Source of the DNA: CAWVSB01 sp046710535
Lineage (GTDB): Bacteria; Pseudomonadota; Gammaproteobacteria; Pseudomonadales; CAWVSB01
Assembly: GCA_046710535.1 (NCBI GenBank)
Contig: JBKEHH010000012.1
Location: 28,396-92,395 of the forward strand
Reading direction: 5' to 3'
DNA length: 64,000 bases
The notes under the pieces are model-generated. The model saw nothing but the letters and a program-made list of their open reading frames with translations, did no database searches and was not told the origin of the DNA. Both the position numbers and the translations under genes were made by a program. How positions within the stretch are numbered: position 1 is the stretch's first letter; each line of letters begins with the position of its first letter. This document shows, piece after piece, positions 33,896-43,456 of this stretch.

Positions 33896-35725
33896 CTAAT
33901 TAAACTCTATCTGATAAACCGTGGTGGTACCTGAAACTTCATTACCAACAGCGATGTAGTGTTTCCCGCTTCGGCTAAAGTAATCAATTGACTCGGGGCC
34001 AAGATCGCCAGCCTTCACATTGTACTCGTCATTATCGCAGTCACCATCATCAGTTTTGGTGCATACTGGCTCAGAGAAATCACGATTATTAATATAGTCC
34101 TTAAAAACCACCTGTCTCGGCACAGTCGCATCAAACACCATAACGCCACCGTGACGCTCTAAGCCGACAAAAATGTAAACCTTGCCGTCGATGTTAGCGA
34201 CCTCCACTGCTTCCGGCTCAGCGCCTTTATCATCTGAACGGCTATCAGCCGAGTCATTACTATCGTTAGTAGAATTGAAATTCTCTTTGTCTAACTCAAA
34301 TATTTTCTTGGCAATAACATCGCCGGAGTCATAAACCATTTCACCTTCAGTCGTCCAAATAGTGAACGAACGCGCGCCGAAGGTGTAAACCATGTCATCG
34401 GCATCAAGCGATCCTTTATCGGCAATTACTTTTATGCGACCTAGACCTTTTTTGTCAGCCATCAGTTTACTAAGAGGGTGAGCGCTGTCTAAGGTTAGTT
34501 TTTTGCCTCTGGTTTCGTCGGTAAAGGAAATACAGTCGTCTACTTCAGCGATATATTTTTCTGCATCTTCGTCATCACCACCAACTTCGTATTCATCACC
34601 GCTCCATTTATCACCAATAGTGTCGCATTGTGCCTGAGTAGCATCATATACATATTCACGCCCATCACCCTCATTGGCAGTCACGAGATAGGTTTTACCG
34701 TCATGCTGAAAGCTGGTAATTGTATCAGGCATAAAATAGCCTACTAGCTGAGGGTAACTCGAAAAATTACCTAACTGTTTATCTTTATTACTTACATCAA
34801 GCTGATTACCCGACTTAGCATCCCAACTTTTAACCCCTAAAGAAAACAACCTATCGACTGACGCTGACTTAATATCTACTACCGCTATTGCGTTATTTTC
34901 TTGCAACGACACATAAGCCTTGCCATTTTCAATGGTTAAGTATTCTGGCTCTAAATCTTGAGCGACTGTTGTACCATTTGGCCCAGCAACACGCACACCA
35001 TATTTTTGTGCTTCCCCTGAGCGCTGCATACCGTCGTTAAAATCAGCAAAAGACACCTGACTGACTACCGCTTGTTGATAACCGTTAGAAAGATCAACAA
35101 TAGTGACGCTGCCTTCAGGATCAACGGTGTACTGGCCGTTTGGCTCTCCTTCATTAGCGATAACAATATACTTGGCATCACTGCTAAGCGCTACCATATC
35201 GGGCAAGGCTCCAGTCGGATAAGTATTAAGCAGCGATAAATTGTCAGATCGATATAAGGCGACAATACCCGCGTCTTGTTTTACAGCGGCCTCAATAGCC
35301 ACAGCAACTAAACCTTCAGCGGTAGATACACTGTTAGCCGCGCCGATTTCAATCCCGGCGTTAATAGCAGCTTGCTGTAAATCAATCCGCCCTACTTTGA
35401 TTGGTGCGCCGCTATCACTGAAACTCAAAATATCTACGGTTTTATCTTGTGAATTGACCACATAAATTTTATCCGCACATTCATCGTAACTGACAATTTC
35501 TGCAGAAGAAGTATCGAAAGGATTACCTGATGCATAAGTACCTACAAGCTTCAAACTTATATTACTAGCGCTGTTTGGTGAAGGTTTGCTATGAGAAGTA
35601 ACACAACTCATAGCATCTTTAAAATCACTGACTACAGAGTCAGAATTTGACTGCTGTTTAGAAGCAGCACAACCCACAAGCAAAGTTAAGGAAATCACTA
35701 ACGGTGATAAGAAAAAATTTTTCAT
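33896..35725 (-). CDS. Choice-of-anchor I family beta-propeller lipoprotein
   Basis: A 609-residue exported protein. The ATG at 35725 opens a lipoprotein signal with lipobox LVGCAAS; an upstream ATG at 35755 would put charged residues in front. The body is a seven-bladed-propeller-like repeat protein of the choice-of-anchor I family, with blade strands such as GLVAVAIEA, YIVIANEGEPNGQY and YLVTANEGDGREY, and ends GPESIDYFSRSGKHYIAVGN. Acidic stretches (GGDDEDAEK, TDDGDCDNDEYN) suggest calcium binding. Some relatives are annotated as atypical alkaline phosphatases, which fits the Pho box found 43 bp upstream. Enzymatic function is not proven by the sequence. Confidence 0.8.
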   Translation of the reverse strand: MKNFFLSPLVISLTLLVGCAASKQQSNSDSVVSDFKDAMSCVTSHSKPSPNSASNISLKLVGTYASGNPFDTSSAEIVSYDECADKIYVVNSQDKTVDILSFSDSGAPIKVGRIDLQQAAINAGIEIGAANSVSTAEGLVAVAIEAAVKQDAGIVALYRSDNLSLLNTYPTGALPDMVALSSDAKYIVIANEGEPNGQYTVDPEGSVTIVDLSNGYQQAVVSQVSFADFNDGMQRSGEAQKYGVRVAGPNGTTVAQDLEPEYLTIENGKAYVSLQENNAIAVVDIKSASVDRLFSLGVKSWDAKSGNQLDVSNKDKQLGNFSSYPQLVGYFMPDTITSFQHDGKTYLVTANEGDGREYVYDATQAQCDTIGDKWSGDEYEVGGDDEDAEKYIAEVDDCISFTDETRGKKLTLDSAHPLSKLMADKKGLGRIKVIADKGSLDADDMVYTFGARSFTIWTTEGEMVYDSGDVIAKKIFELDKENFNSTNDSNDSADSRSDDKGAEPEAVEVANIDGKVYIFVGLERHGGVMVFDATVPRQVVFKDYINNRDFSEPVCTKTDDGDCDNDEYNVKAGDLGPESIDYFSRSGKHYIAVGNEVSGTTTVYQIEFN

Positions 35726-35767
35726 GGCGACACCTTTTAGACTATCGCTCAACAATAATAGAGGGAT

Positions 35768-35785
35768 ATGACAAAAAGATTACAG
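35768..35785 (-). promoter_or_regulatory. Candidate Pho box upstream of the choice-of-anchor I gene
   Basis: On the minus strand CTGTAAT and TTGTCAT occur exactly 11 nt apart, each one mismatch from the PhoB heptamer CTGTCAT. TATTAT and TATTGT, possible -10 elements, follow 7 and 10 nt after the box, and the gene's ATG is 43 bp from the box. The spacing matches the pstS array in this window. Confidence 0.65.
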
Positions 35786-35818
35786 TCCATCTAATCTCTA
35801 CCAAACTAACGTTACCAG

Positions 35819-36271
35819 CTAATCACCAAGCACATACTGCAAAATTTCTACCACTTGCTCTGGTGTTCTCGCCGTTGCATTAGCGGCGGCGTCTACTTCT
35901 TTTAGCGGGTGATTATGTTCTTCGTCATGCAAAATAATAAGTGCTTTGCCTAATGCCGCGGCATAGCCTGCATCGAACGCCGCATTCCATTGTTTGTATT
36001 TTGGGCCAAAGCGCACCACAACAACATCAGCATCTTTTAGCAAGGTGGTGGTTTTAATTGCATTAATATTGGCACCCAGCCTATCCTGCCAAAACGCTTT
36101 ATCTTCCGCGCCTAATATATTGACGCCGCACATATCGCTGCTGTCATGATCAGTATTAGGGCTGGCAAATTCTATGGCTAAATTTTTAGCTTTGGCGCCA
36201 TCAATAATACGTTCGCGCCAATCTGAATGAATTTCGCCTGATAAATATACTAGCCATGTTTTACTATTCAT
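35819..36271 (-). CDS. ytoQ: YtoQ family protein
   Basis: A 150-residue cytosolic protein of the YtoQ family, related in fold to nucleoside 2-deoxyribosyltransferase-like proteins. It opens with WLVYLSGEIHSDWRERI, contains FASPNTDHDSSDMCGVNILG and DADVVVVRFGPKYKQWNAAF, and ends with TARTPEQVVEILQYVLGD. GGAGG precedes the ATG. No function has been assigned to the family to my knowledge. A relic of a second copy lies 2.1 kb away at 33646-33714. Confidence 0.82.
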   Translation of the reverse strand: MNSKTWLVYLSGEIHSDWRERIIDGAKAKNLAIEFASPNTDHDSSDMCGVNILGAEDKAFWQDRLGANINAIKTTTLLKDADVVVVRFGPKYKQWNAAFDAGYAAALGKALIILHDEEHNHPLKEVDAAANATARTPEQVVEILQYVLGD

Positions 36272-36297
36272 AATGCCTCCGTAATTTTACGTTAATA

Positions 36298-37848
36298 TTA
36301 ACGACCACTTTGTGTCGTCAAACCGCGCAGCAGCCATTTTTTATCATTGGCTACGCCGTTGTCATTAGTGATTCTTTTACACCAACTTTTATAATCCGCC
36401 AATGGCGGCAATTCGCCATACCACCCTACTTTGGCTAAATCCTTGGCGATCATATAAGTCTGCCAACAATGAGAGAACGTTGTTGGATGGACAACATCCC
36501 AAAACATCGCACTTTGCCGATCGCTACAAACGGTGGCTGATTTTCTGGTACCAAGATAGCCGGCAGAGTAGCAGTTGCTCTGGATTAGCTTAGCTCCACC
36601 TTCTAACAATAACGGCTTACTATTTTTCTCTAAGGCAAAGCCATAATCAAAACCATTTGGCGCAACAGAAATTTCGGCTATATACTTGCTAGTTTCTACC
36701 AATGCTATAGCGACATCATCAAACTGTGCTTTTATCCGCGCCACCATCTCGATAATTGCTAGATTATGATCAGCAGACAAGGCGCTCAAGCGTTTTGACA
36801 GTTCCGCTCTGCGCTGCTGGTCAGACTGCTCTGAATTACCCTTCATATACGATTCATTCTGCAACACAACTGGCGTTTCGCCCAAGTCTGGCAAGTCCAT
36901 CAAAATAAACCGTCTTGCACCAATGACGTATAAGCGTTTCAGGTACCGTTCAAGCGCCAGTATGGTTTCATCTACCATTTCTTTGTAGCCGGGCGCACCT
37001 TTAGATGTATTTAAAAAGGTGTCTATGACACCGCTGATTGGCTCTTTAGAAATGTAGTCATTGGCGCCACTCCATAAAACAAAGGTCGTTCCCTCTACTG
37101 CTTTCAGGCTGCCGCTAGTTAACTGGAAGTCAATATAGTCACTCACTTGCAGATCTATACTACCACTGACAAAAAGCTGCCCTTCCTCCTTTATTTTGTC
37201 TAATACGCTTTCACCGGGAACAGCTCGATGATCAACCGTAAACGCACCACCATAAGAGTGGTTTTGAACTGCAACATGATTAAACGCTTCTAAATAATCT
37301 ATCCATACTGGCCCATCACTAAAGCGTCCTAGCCAATAAGGTGACTCAGGAAAAACGATTAACCGGTTTTTTAATCTACCGGTGTCTGACAAGCTGTCAC
37401 CAAATAACACCACGCGCTGGGTAGTTTCATCGGGGATAACAATAGCTAGATTAATACCCTCGCTAAGACGCGCTGCACGCATATTAATAAAGGTTGTCGG
37501 ATCAGAAAATTGTTCTTCAGCTAATGTCGTTAAACACTGCTGTCTAAATAGTTCAGTACTTGGGATAGCGTCATTATTGGCAAAGCCACTCAACACATAA
37601 AAACCGTCTTCTAACTTACCAGCCAGCTCTACTGGATTGCCATCACCGTCCCGCGCCCATAGCCATTTACCTTTAACCTCGCGCAGCTTATCTACTGACG
37701 TTGGCATTGCCGACTGAGCGACTTCACAGCGCAGCTGCCATGGCTTTGCTGAGGCGGAATCTGGTTCTGGCATACGCTCGTGCAACTGCATAACGCAGCC
37801 AGCTGGCAACAGCAAGCTCAGTAACAATACCTGGATTTTTATTGGCAT
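36298..37848 (-). CDS. SGNH/GDSL lipase, thermolabile-haemolysin-like lipoprotein
   Basis: A 516-residue exported esterase. The signal peptide ends with lipobox LPAGC (Cys18). Residues about 30-155 form an N-terminal domain as in Vibrio thermolabile haemolysin. The SGNH domain follows: block I VVLFGDSLSDTGRL near 147-160 (nucleophile Ser), block II Gly in HSYGGAF, block III WSGANDY near 260, and block V DVVHPTTFSHC near 465 with the catalytic Asp and His. The family includes phospholipases A2 and glycerophospholipid-cholesterol acyltransferases. It would act on phospholipids outside the cell or in the envelope. The ribosome site is weak. It lies between GST and ytoQ genes on the same strand. 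Confidence 0.85.
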   Translation of the reverse strand: MPIKIQVLLLSLLLPAGCVMQLHERMPEPDSASAKPWQLRCEVAQSAMPTSVDKLREVKGKWLWARDGDGNPVELAGKLEDGFYVLSGFANNDAIPSTELFRQQCLTTLAEEQFSDPTTFINMRAARLSEGINLAIVIPDETTQRVVLFGDSLSDTGRLKNRLIVFPESPYWLGRFSDGPVWIDYLEAFNHVAVQNHSYGGAFTVDHRAVPGESVLDKIKEEGQLFVSGSIDLQVSDYIDFQLTSGSLKAVEGTTFVLWSGANDYISKEPISGVIDTFLNTSKGAPGYKEMVDETILALERYLKRLYVIGARRFILMDLPDLGETPVVLQNESYMKGNSEQSDQQRRAELSKRLSALSADHNLAIIEMVARIKAQFDDVAIALVETSKYIAEISVAPNGFDYGFALEKNSKPLLLEGGAKLIQSNCYSAGYLGTRKSATVCSDRQSAMFWDVVHPTTFSHCWQTYMIAKDLAKVGWYGELPPLADYKSWCKRITNDNGVANDKKWLLRGLTTQSGR

Positions 37849-37932
37849 AAAACGGAGTCGATTAGTCGAATATTGGCAAAGCCCATAGTCTAACCGTGGC
37901 AGCGCAAAATCGCTAAGCTAGAATAAAAAATA

Positions 37933-39039
37933 TTACTCGTTAGTGCCAACCATTTTGGTATTACCTCTAAATGGCAAACCCGCCTCCTGACCATCTAGCA
38001 GAGGTAATTGTTGATGACGCCATAGTGGCTCCCAACAATTGTGCTGCTGCAATAGCTTTTTAGCTGAACTTTTCGCAGGCTCTAGCAGGTCGTTATAACT
38101 ATCTCTTATATTGTGTAAACACCACACTCGATAGCGGGAGTATCTAGCACCAACATATTTTACGCCGCCAATTTCAGCATCAAAGTGTTTTTCCCCAGCT
38201 GCAACAGCGTCGACATTGGCGCATAAATAGGGCAGATAGCTATTACCAATTTCATCTAACAGCGGCCCTAAATCTGCGGGGATACCGTCAATATAGCTGT
38301 CGTTATTTCGTTCTAATTTGGTATTCCATAACCTGGCAATCCATTCGAACACACTGGGCGCTTGCTGCCGCATTATTTCTTGAGGAATAGGATCTAAACC
38401 AAAATGTCTAAAAAAGGGTCCAGAAAAGCCAATATCGGCAAGGCTTGGTTGGTCGCCAAACAGAAATGGGCGCCGCTTAAAGACCGCTTCAAGCTGTTGT
38501 AAGGTGCGCAAGTAAATATCTTCTACGCCTTTTACATTATTAGCGTTAATACCATCGCCCGTGGTGTAGCCGCTGCGCTGGCGCATACGCATTACCCAAC
38601 GTTTAAAAAAGCTCGGCAAAGGAACATTGCCGGCTAATTCGTCAACTAAATGCCTGCTTGAGTGGTGGGCACCCTCGGGATAATGCCAGCGATAATGCAT
38701 GGCAGGACGCCACAACCATTCATCGGCATAATCTTCTAGTAATAAACTAACAAAGCGTTGCAAGGGGTCTAGCGGCACAACTGAGGTTTCTGGAAACGCT
38801 TGTTCAAACCACTCAATGATTTTAGTTGAGTCAGTCATCCAGCGGCCATCGCCCAGCAATAAAGCTGGCATTTGCTCTACCCCAGTTTTTTGCTTAACTA
38901 GCTTAAAGTCACCGGGGCCCTGCATAGCACGCAAGGTGTAAGGCAACCCTTTTAGCCGAAAGTAATTTTCTAACTTGCCAGTAAAGTACGATATGTCACA
39001 ACCGTAAATTATTAACGGAAAAATATCTTCTTTAGTCAT
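37933..39039 (-). CDS. Glutathione S-transferase-like protein, extended
   Basis: A 368-residue protein with an N-terminal thioredoxin-like GST domain (LIIYGCDISYFTGKLENYFR at 9-28, then cis-Pro region QMPALLLGDG near 58 and the ESxA-equivalent MTDSTKIIEWFE). An all-helical C-terminal domain follows (LFGDQPSLADIGFSGPFFRH near 195-214, the usual N-capping region). The last 100 residues are an extension beyond a normal GST (about 220). It follows the DUF3604 gene by 11 bp, so the two are likely co-transcribed. Substrate unknown. Confidence 0.8.
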   Translation of the reverse strand: MTKEDIFPLIIYGCDISYFTGKLENYFRLKGLPYTLRAMQGPGDFKLVKQKTGVEQMPALLLGDGRWMTDSTKIIEWFEQAFPETSVVPLDPLQRFVSLLLEDYADEWLWRPAMHYRWHYPEGAHHSSRHLVDELAGNVPLPSFFKRWVMRMRQRSGYTTGDGINANNVKGVEDIYLRTLQQLEAVFKRRPFLFGDQPSLADIGFSGPFFRHFGLDPIPQEIMRQQAPSVFEWIARLWNTKLERNNDSYIDGIPADLGPLLDEIGNSYLPYLCANVDAVAAGEKHFDAEIGGVKYVGARYSRYRVWCLHNIRDSYNDLLEPAKSSAKKLLQQHNCWEPLWRHQQLPLLDGQEAGLPFRGNTKMVGTNE

Positions 39040-39050
39040 CGGCTAACACC

Positions 39051-41006
39051 CTACAAACTAGTGTTATACCAAACAGGCGAAGTGTACGCTCTCTCTTGAA
39101 TAGTTGCAGGGCCTTCGTAAGGTGTCTCAATCCCTAGCGCAACAGCATCTAACTGCGAGTGACGCACCGTTGGGATTTGCAGCACCCGCGCGTAGTATAT
39201 GGCGTTACTGCTAGCGTCAAATTCAGGATCAGTCCAAACCGTGGCCAGTTGCTCAGCGCCAATGGTATTGTCAGTTTTACCGGTACGAATATCAGCTGTG
39301 TTAGCAACTGGGGTTAATTTTCCATTAGCGTCTAACTCGCGACCCTCTGACCAAGCAACATTAAATATCTTTTCCTGCGCTACATCACTTTTATCCAACC
39401 AGCCTTTGACAATTTGAATACGGTCTAAATTATGATCTAAACCGCCTTTTACTGCGGTAACAAGAAAGCTCGGGGCCGCGCCATCAGCGGCGGCGCTTAA
39501 CTCGCCGCCCATAGGAACACCTTTGGCATATCCGGTAGTAGCAATATCTTCACTCATCAAATCCGTATCACTAAAGTTCCAACCGGCAAATAAACGCACA
39601 TTAATACGCGGCCCAGTAGTGGCATATGTTTCACGGCGTTTCATCGCGGCGATAATTTCTTCACGGGTGTTATCAACTGCCCATACGGCTGCTAAACCAC
39701 CTGCAGACATATTCCAGCCATTAAAACTGTCTATGCCATTAGAATATATATCTTCGCCGCCAGCTTCGTTACGGCGTTTATTTTCTGGCACAGAATCTAC
39801 CGACACTTTGCCCCAAAAATTTGGCTCCTCTGCTGAGGCCATACCTGAGTGTGAGTCAGTAGAGCCGATCATGCCGAATTTAAAGGGGTTAACACCTAAT
39901 TCCTGTTCAAGCTCTAAGCCTGCTTTTAAAGCACTACGAATGGTATCGCCTTGCTGTGCTTTATAGCCCTGCGCTTGAGGCACGGCTTGTAAATAGAAGT
40001 TAAAGCGCTCGAAATCAGCAAATTCATCAGTTGGCGCTAAGTCAGGATGAGTTTCGCTGTCGCCTTTAATTTGAGTGACTTCTACCAATGGCTCCCATTT
40101 AGCGCGCTTGATTGCATATTCGGCATCTATCGCATCGCCATTAAGCTGACGCTTAGCGAACATATAGCCCTTAGACAAATTTGAGTTATGCGGGATCGAG
40201 ACAAAGTCGGCCCCAGTCTGTAAAGATATTTCTGCTAGCTTATCCCACAGCTGCTCTGGGTACGGTGCATCGTCAGAGCCCACCGGGTCAAAGGTGCTGG
40301 CCGTTTTACCGTCGGTGTCAGAGACAACGATTCTATGTAAATTCGCGCCACTGGCTGTTTGAGTCCATTCCCATCCTACCAATGTGGTAAATACACCGGG
40401 CTGATAATGTCGTTCAGCCGCTTGCATTGACCGTTCCCACTGGGAAGCGGTGAGCCGCACGGCGGTTTCGTCATCAACCAAACCTACGCTATCTAGACCA
40501 CGGTTAGTGCCCGCATCTATTGCTGTTTGTATAGGGTCTGCAGAATCACCCGATACTATTTCGGGTACTGGCAATAAGCCGGTAAAAAATTTGGTGCCAT
40601 CTAGCGGGTCTTCAATAACAAAATTCAAGCCCATCACCACAAACCACGATTTGATTCTGGCGAATAAACCCATTTCACTGGTATCAGCCTCACCACTCAT
40701 TACCAATGGCACAATACCCAAATACTCGGCATGATCTGCCACAGACAAGAAATCTAACGGCTGTTGAATTTGTACTCGGGTTTTGTTGTAGGGGTGAACC
40801 ACCGGCTCGCCTTTGGCATAGCGATAGGAAACGTCAGGGTCGGCCGAGCGGTTGCCAGCCATATAGGCATCAACTGAATACGAGCTATGTAAATGGGTGT
40901 CGCCCCATAGCAGCTTGTCTGGCTGCTGTGCCCCAGCCTGGTTAACCGCTAACGCCATTAATACCACGCCGGTGACACTACTTAGCTGACACTTCTTGTT
41001 TTTCAT
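39051..41006 (-). CDS. DUF3604 secreted protein
   Basis: A 651-residue exported protein with a Sec signal peptide ending near AGAQ (residue 26). The DUF3604 domain opens with LLWGDTHLHSSYSVDAYM, an HxH motif as in PHP-type metallophosphoesterases. Later metal-site blocks are FLSVADHAEYLG near 95, FVSIPHNSNLS near 265 and GMIGSTDSHSG near 375. Family members are metal-dependent hydrolases of unknown substrate. It is probably co-transcribed with the GST gene and divergent from yghU by 63 bp. A paralogue with an internal stop lies at 51336-53189. Confidence 0.85.
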   Translation of the reverse strand: MKNKKCQLSSVTGVVLMALAVNQAGAQQPDKLLWGDTHLHSSYSVDAYMAGNRSADPDVSYRYAKGEPVVHPYNKTRVQIQQPLDFLSVADHAEYLGIVPLVMSGEADTSEMGLFARIKSWFVVMGLNFVIEDPLDGTKFFTGLLPVPEIVSGDSADPIQTAIDAGTNRGLDSVGLVDDETAVRLTASQWERSMQAAERHYQPGVFTTLVGWEWTQTASGANLHRIVVSDTDGKTASTFDPVGSDDAPYPEQLWDKLAEISLQTGADFVSIPHNSNLSKGYMFAKRQLNGDAIDAEYAIKRAKWEPLVEVTQIKGDSETHPDLAPTDEFADFERFNFYLQAVPQAQGYKAQQGDTIRSALKAGLELEQELGVNPFKFGMIGSTDSHSGMASAEEPNFWGKVSVDSVPENKRRNEAGGEDIYSNGIDSFNGWNMSAGGLAAVWAVDNTREEIIAAMKRRETYATTGPRINVRLFAGWNFSDTDLMSEDIATTGYAKGVPMGGELSAAADGAAPSFLVTAVKGGLDHNLDRIQIVKGWLDKSDVAQEKIFNVAWSEGRELDANGKLTPVANTADIRTGKTDNTIGAEQLATVWTDPEFDASSNAIYYARVLQIPTVRHSQLDAVALGIETPYEGPATIQERAYTSPVWYNTSL

Positions 41007-41069
41007 AAGCCCTGCTCTTATTCTGTTGTTTATTTAACGGCAATATACCTAAACCTTGAAGAGTACACT

Positions 41070-41915
41070 ATGACCGGAACGACATATATACCACCTAAAG
41101 TTTGGACATGGGATTCACAAAGCGGTGGTAAATTCACCAATATTAACCGCCCTATCTCTGGCTCTACTTTTGACAAAGACTTGCCTGTTGGCAAACACCC
41201 TTTACAGCTACATTCACTGGCCACACCTAACGGCGTAAAAGTTACTGTGTTGTTAGAAGAGCTATTAGCGCTCGGCAAAAGTGACGCCGAGTACGATGCT
41301 TATCTCGTTAATATTTATGAAGGCTCACAATTTAGCAGTGGCTTTGTATCAATTAATCCAAACTCAAAAATACCTGCTTTATTGGATAACAGCACTACCC
41401 CGCCGACGCGGATCTTTGAATCTGGTGCAATATTGGTTTACCTTGCTGAAAAATATGATGCCTTTTTACCGACTGAAGGTGCTGCAAGGGCCGAATGTCT
41501 GTCTTGGTTATTTTGGAATATGGGCAGTGCGCCATTTCTTGGCGGCGGCTTTGGACATTTTTATTCCTACGCGCCTGAAAAACTCGAATACCCGATTGAC
41601 CGCTACGCGATGGAAGTAAAACGTCAGTTAGATGTACTGGATAAAAACCTGGCCACACGTGAATTTTTAATTGGCGACGACTACACCATTGCTGACATGG
41701 CTAATTATGCCTGGTATGGCATGTTAGTTATTGGCAATTTGTATGACGCACAAGAATTTTTAGACGTAAAAAGTTATACCAATGTAGCGCGCTGGGCACA
41801 GCAAATACATGACCGACCAGCAGTAAAACGTGGCCGCATGGTAAACCGTGCTTGGGGGGCAGAAGAAGGTCAGTTGCTAGAACGCCACGACGCGAGTGAC
41901 TTTGATAAAAAGTAG
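41070..41915 (+). CDS. yghU: Glutathione-dependent disulfide-bond oxidoreductase YghU
   Basis: A 281-residue GST-fold enzyme of the nu class. The long N-terminal arm YIPPKVWTWDSQSGGKF and NRPISGSTFDKDLPVG is specific to YghU/YfcG. The thioredoxin-like domain has TPNGVKVTVLLEELLALG, NPNSKIPALLDN and ESGAILVYLAEKYD. The helical domain includes WLFWNMGSAPFLGGGFGHFY and FLIGDDYTIADMANYAWYG. E. coli YghU binds two glutathiones and reduces disulfides. It is divergent from the DUF3604-GST pair. Confidence 0.93.
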   Translation: MTGTTYIPPKVWTWDSQSGGKFTNINRPISGSTFDKDLPVGKHPLQLHSLATPNGVKVTVLLEELLALGKSDAEYDAYLVNIYEGSQFSSGFVSINPNSKIPALLDNSTTPPTRIFESGAILVYLAEKYDAFLPTEGAARAECLSWLFWNMGSAPFLGGGFGHFYSYAPEKLEYPIDRYAMEVKRQLDVLDKNLATREFLIGDDYTIADMANYAWYGMLVIGNLYDAQEFLDVKSYTNVARWAQQIHDRPAVKRGRMVNRAWGAEEGQLLERHDASDFDKK

Positions 41916-42021
41916 CAATGCAAGCCGTCAGTTTAAGGCTAGCGATTTTCGATAATTGTTTTAGCGCCATATCAGCGTATGCTGTGCGCTTTATAAAAAT
42001 AATAATAATCAGGAATTTGTC

Positions 42022-42507
42022 ATGCCAGAAATTACTTTATTCGGTTGGTTTCATACCATTATAGGTATTACTGCCTTAGTCACTGGGGTTACCGCCTTAG
42101 TTAAATACAAACTGATTAGCCTTAAGCAAAGCTCTGGCAAAATATACCTAGCGTGTACTTTTGTTACCGCAGCAACTGCTTTATTTATTTTCCACCAGGG
42201 CGGTTTTAACCCTGCTCATGTGTTGGCCATTTTGACTTTGTTAGCTTTAGCCGTTGGCGCACTGGCGGAAAAGAAACAACTATTTGGCAAACTATCTCCT
42301 TACGTACAAGCTATCAGCTTTTCAGCGACGTTTTTATTCCATATGATCCCAGCCATCACCGACGGTTTAATGCGTCTGCCTACAGACGCCCCGATTGTTA
42401 CCAACATTGAAGATCCACTATTACGTGGCTTTTATCTGGCATTTTTAATGATCTATGTGGTTGGAGTGATCTTCCAAATAGTTATGCTGCGTAAAAGACG
42501 CACTTAA
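42022..42507 (+). CDS. Hypothetical membrane protein
   Basis: A 161-residue protein with about five hydrophobic segments (7-27, 45-60, 66-82, 95-110, 135-153). A pair of histidines near helix 1 (FHTIIGIT) and in FHQGGFNPAHV might bind metal or haem, by guess. I do not recognise a named family. AGGAA precedes the ATG. It is 14 bp from the nitroreductase-like gene and likely co-transcribed with it. Confidence 0.7.
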   Translation: MPEITLFGWFHTIIGITALVTGVTALVKYKLISLKQSSGKIYLACTFVTAATALFIFHQGGFNPAHVLAILTLLALAVGALAEKKQLFGKLSPYVQAISFSATFLFHMIPAITDGLMRLPTDAPIVTNIEDPLLRGFYLAFLMIYVVGVIFQIVMLRKRRT

Positions 42508-42521
42508 CAAGAGACACGCCA

Positions 42522-42968
42522 ATGGCTAATCCAATTTTCAAAGTTCTTAACCCGATAGTAAAAATGCTGCTTAACTCACCACTGCATTTCATAATGAGCG
42601 GCAACATTGTATTATTAAAATTTACCGGGCGTAAAAGCGGCCGAGTTCTTTCCACTCCCGTTAGCTATCGAATTGTCGATGGCTCAGTCCATTGTTTTAC
42701 CGATTATGTAAATCAATGGTGGCGAAACTTACAAGATGTCGAGTCAATAGAGTTATTGCTTAAAGGCAAAAACCTTATAGGTAAACCAATAGTAGTTAGC
42801 AAAGACCAAGTGGTTATTGCGCAGGCCTTTGGTGACTTTTTAACAGCTTTGCCGCGCAGCGCAAGCTTCTCAGACGTGAGTTTGGACAAAGACAAAATAC
42901 CTAATCAACAACATGTTGAACGTGCCGCTAAAGAATTAGTATTTATTGAAATAAAATTGAGCGACTAA
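42522..42968 (+). CDS. Nitroreductase/quinone reductase family (F420H2-quinone reductase-like) protein
   Basis: A 148-residue split-barrel protein. The block LLKFTGRKSGRVLSTPVSYR is the conserved opening of the PF04075 family (Ddn-like). QWWRNLQDVESIELLLKG follows as in other members. Actinobacterial relatives use deazaflavin F420; in a gammaproteobacterium F420 is usually absent, so the cofactor is uncertain and could be another flavin or none. It follows a hypothetical membrane protein gene by 14 bp. Confidence 0.75.
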   Translation: MANPIFKVLNPIVKMLLNSPLHFIMSGNIVLLKFTGRKSGRVLSTPVSYRIVDGSVHCFTDYVNQWWRNLQDVESIELLLKGKNLIGKPIVVSKDQVVIAQAFGDFLTALPRSASFSDVSLDKDKIPNQQHVERAAKELVFIEIKLSD

Positions 42969-42982
42969 TTACTGTTAGTTCG

Positions 42983-43456
42983 CTAGGGTCTAGGCACATA
43001 GGCCATATTTGAATGCCAGAAATCGATAACGTAATTAACCCGCGCACGCAGTGATTCTCGATATTGAGGCAAGTCACTCAAGTGAACCCAGCGGCATTCA
43101 ATAATACCTTCTTGTATTTGCGGACAGGCATCATCATTGCCGTCGTAACGCATTAAATACCAGTGGGTTTTCTTCAAATACTTAATTTTATTGTGGCTAG
43201 TTGTGTGCCATGTAGATGTCAGTTTTGCTTCTATCGTTAAGTTTTTAGCCTTCAAACCGGTTTCTTCTTCGACTTCTCTAATCGCCGATTCTTCCCGCGT
43301 TGCGCCCTCGTCAACCCGACCTTTTGGCATATCCCATTTACCGCGCTTGAACATTAACAAAATATGATGAGTATTATTACAAACTAAGCCACCAGCTGAC
43401 TCTATTATAGGTAACCCTAGCGCTTCATCTAAATTCGGTACATTATCTATTGTCAT
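42983..43456 (-). CDS. NUDIX hydrolase
   Basis: A 157-residue pyrophosphohydrolase. The Nudix box is GRVDEGATREESAIREVEEE followed by TGL, matching Gx5Ex7REUxEExGU with all catalytic Glu residues. It also has the upstream FKRGKWDMPKG strand. The start codon overlaps the ppk2 stop (TAATG), so translation is coupled to PPK2. Diphosphoinositol- or diadenosine-type polyphosphates are conceivable substrates given this pairing, but not shown. Confidence 0.88.
   Translation of the reverse strand: MTIDNVPNLDEALGLPIIESAGGLVCNNTHHILLMFKRGKWDMPKGRVDEGATREESAIREVEEETGLKAKNLTIEAKLTSTWHTTSHNKIKYLKKTHWYLMRYDGNDDACPQIQEGIIECRWVHLSDLPQYRESLRARVNYVIDFWHSNMAYVPRP

Noticed and set aside
41281..41619. 112-codon ORF inside yghU
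   Set aside because: Out-of-frame reading within a clearly recognised gene.
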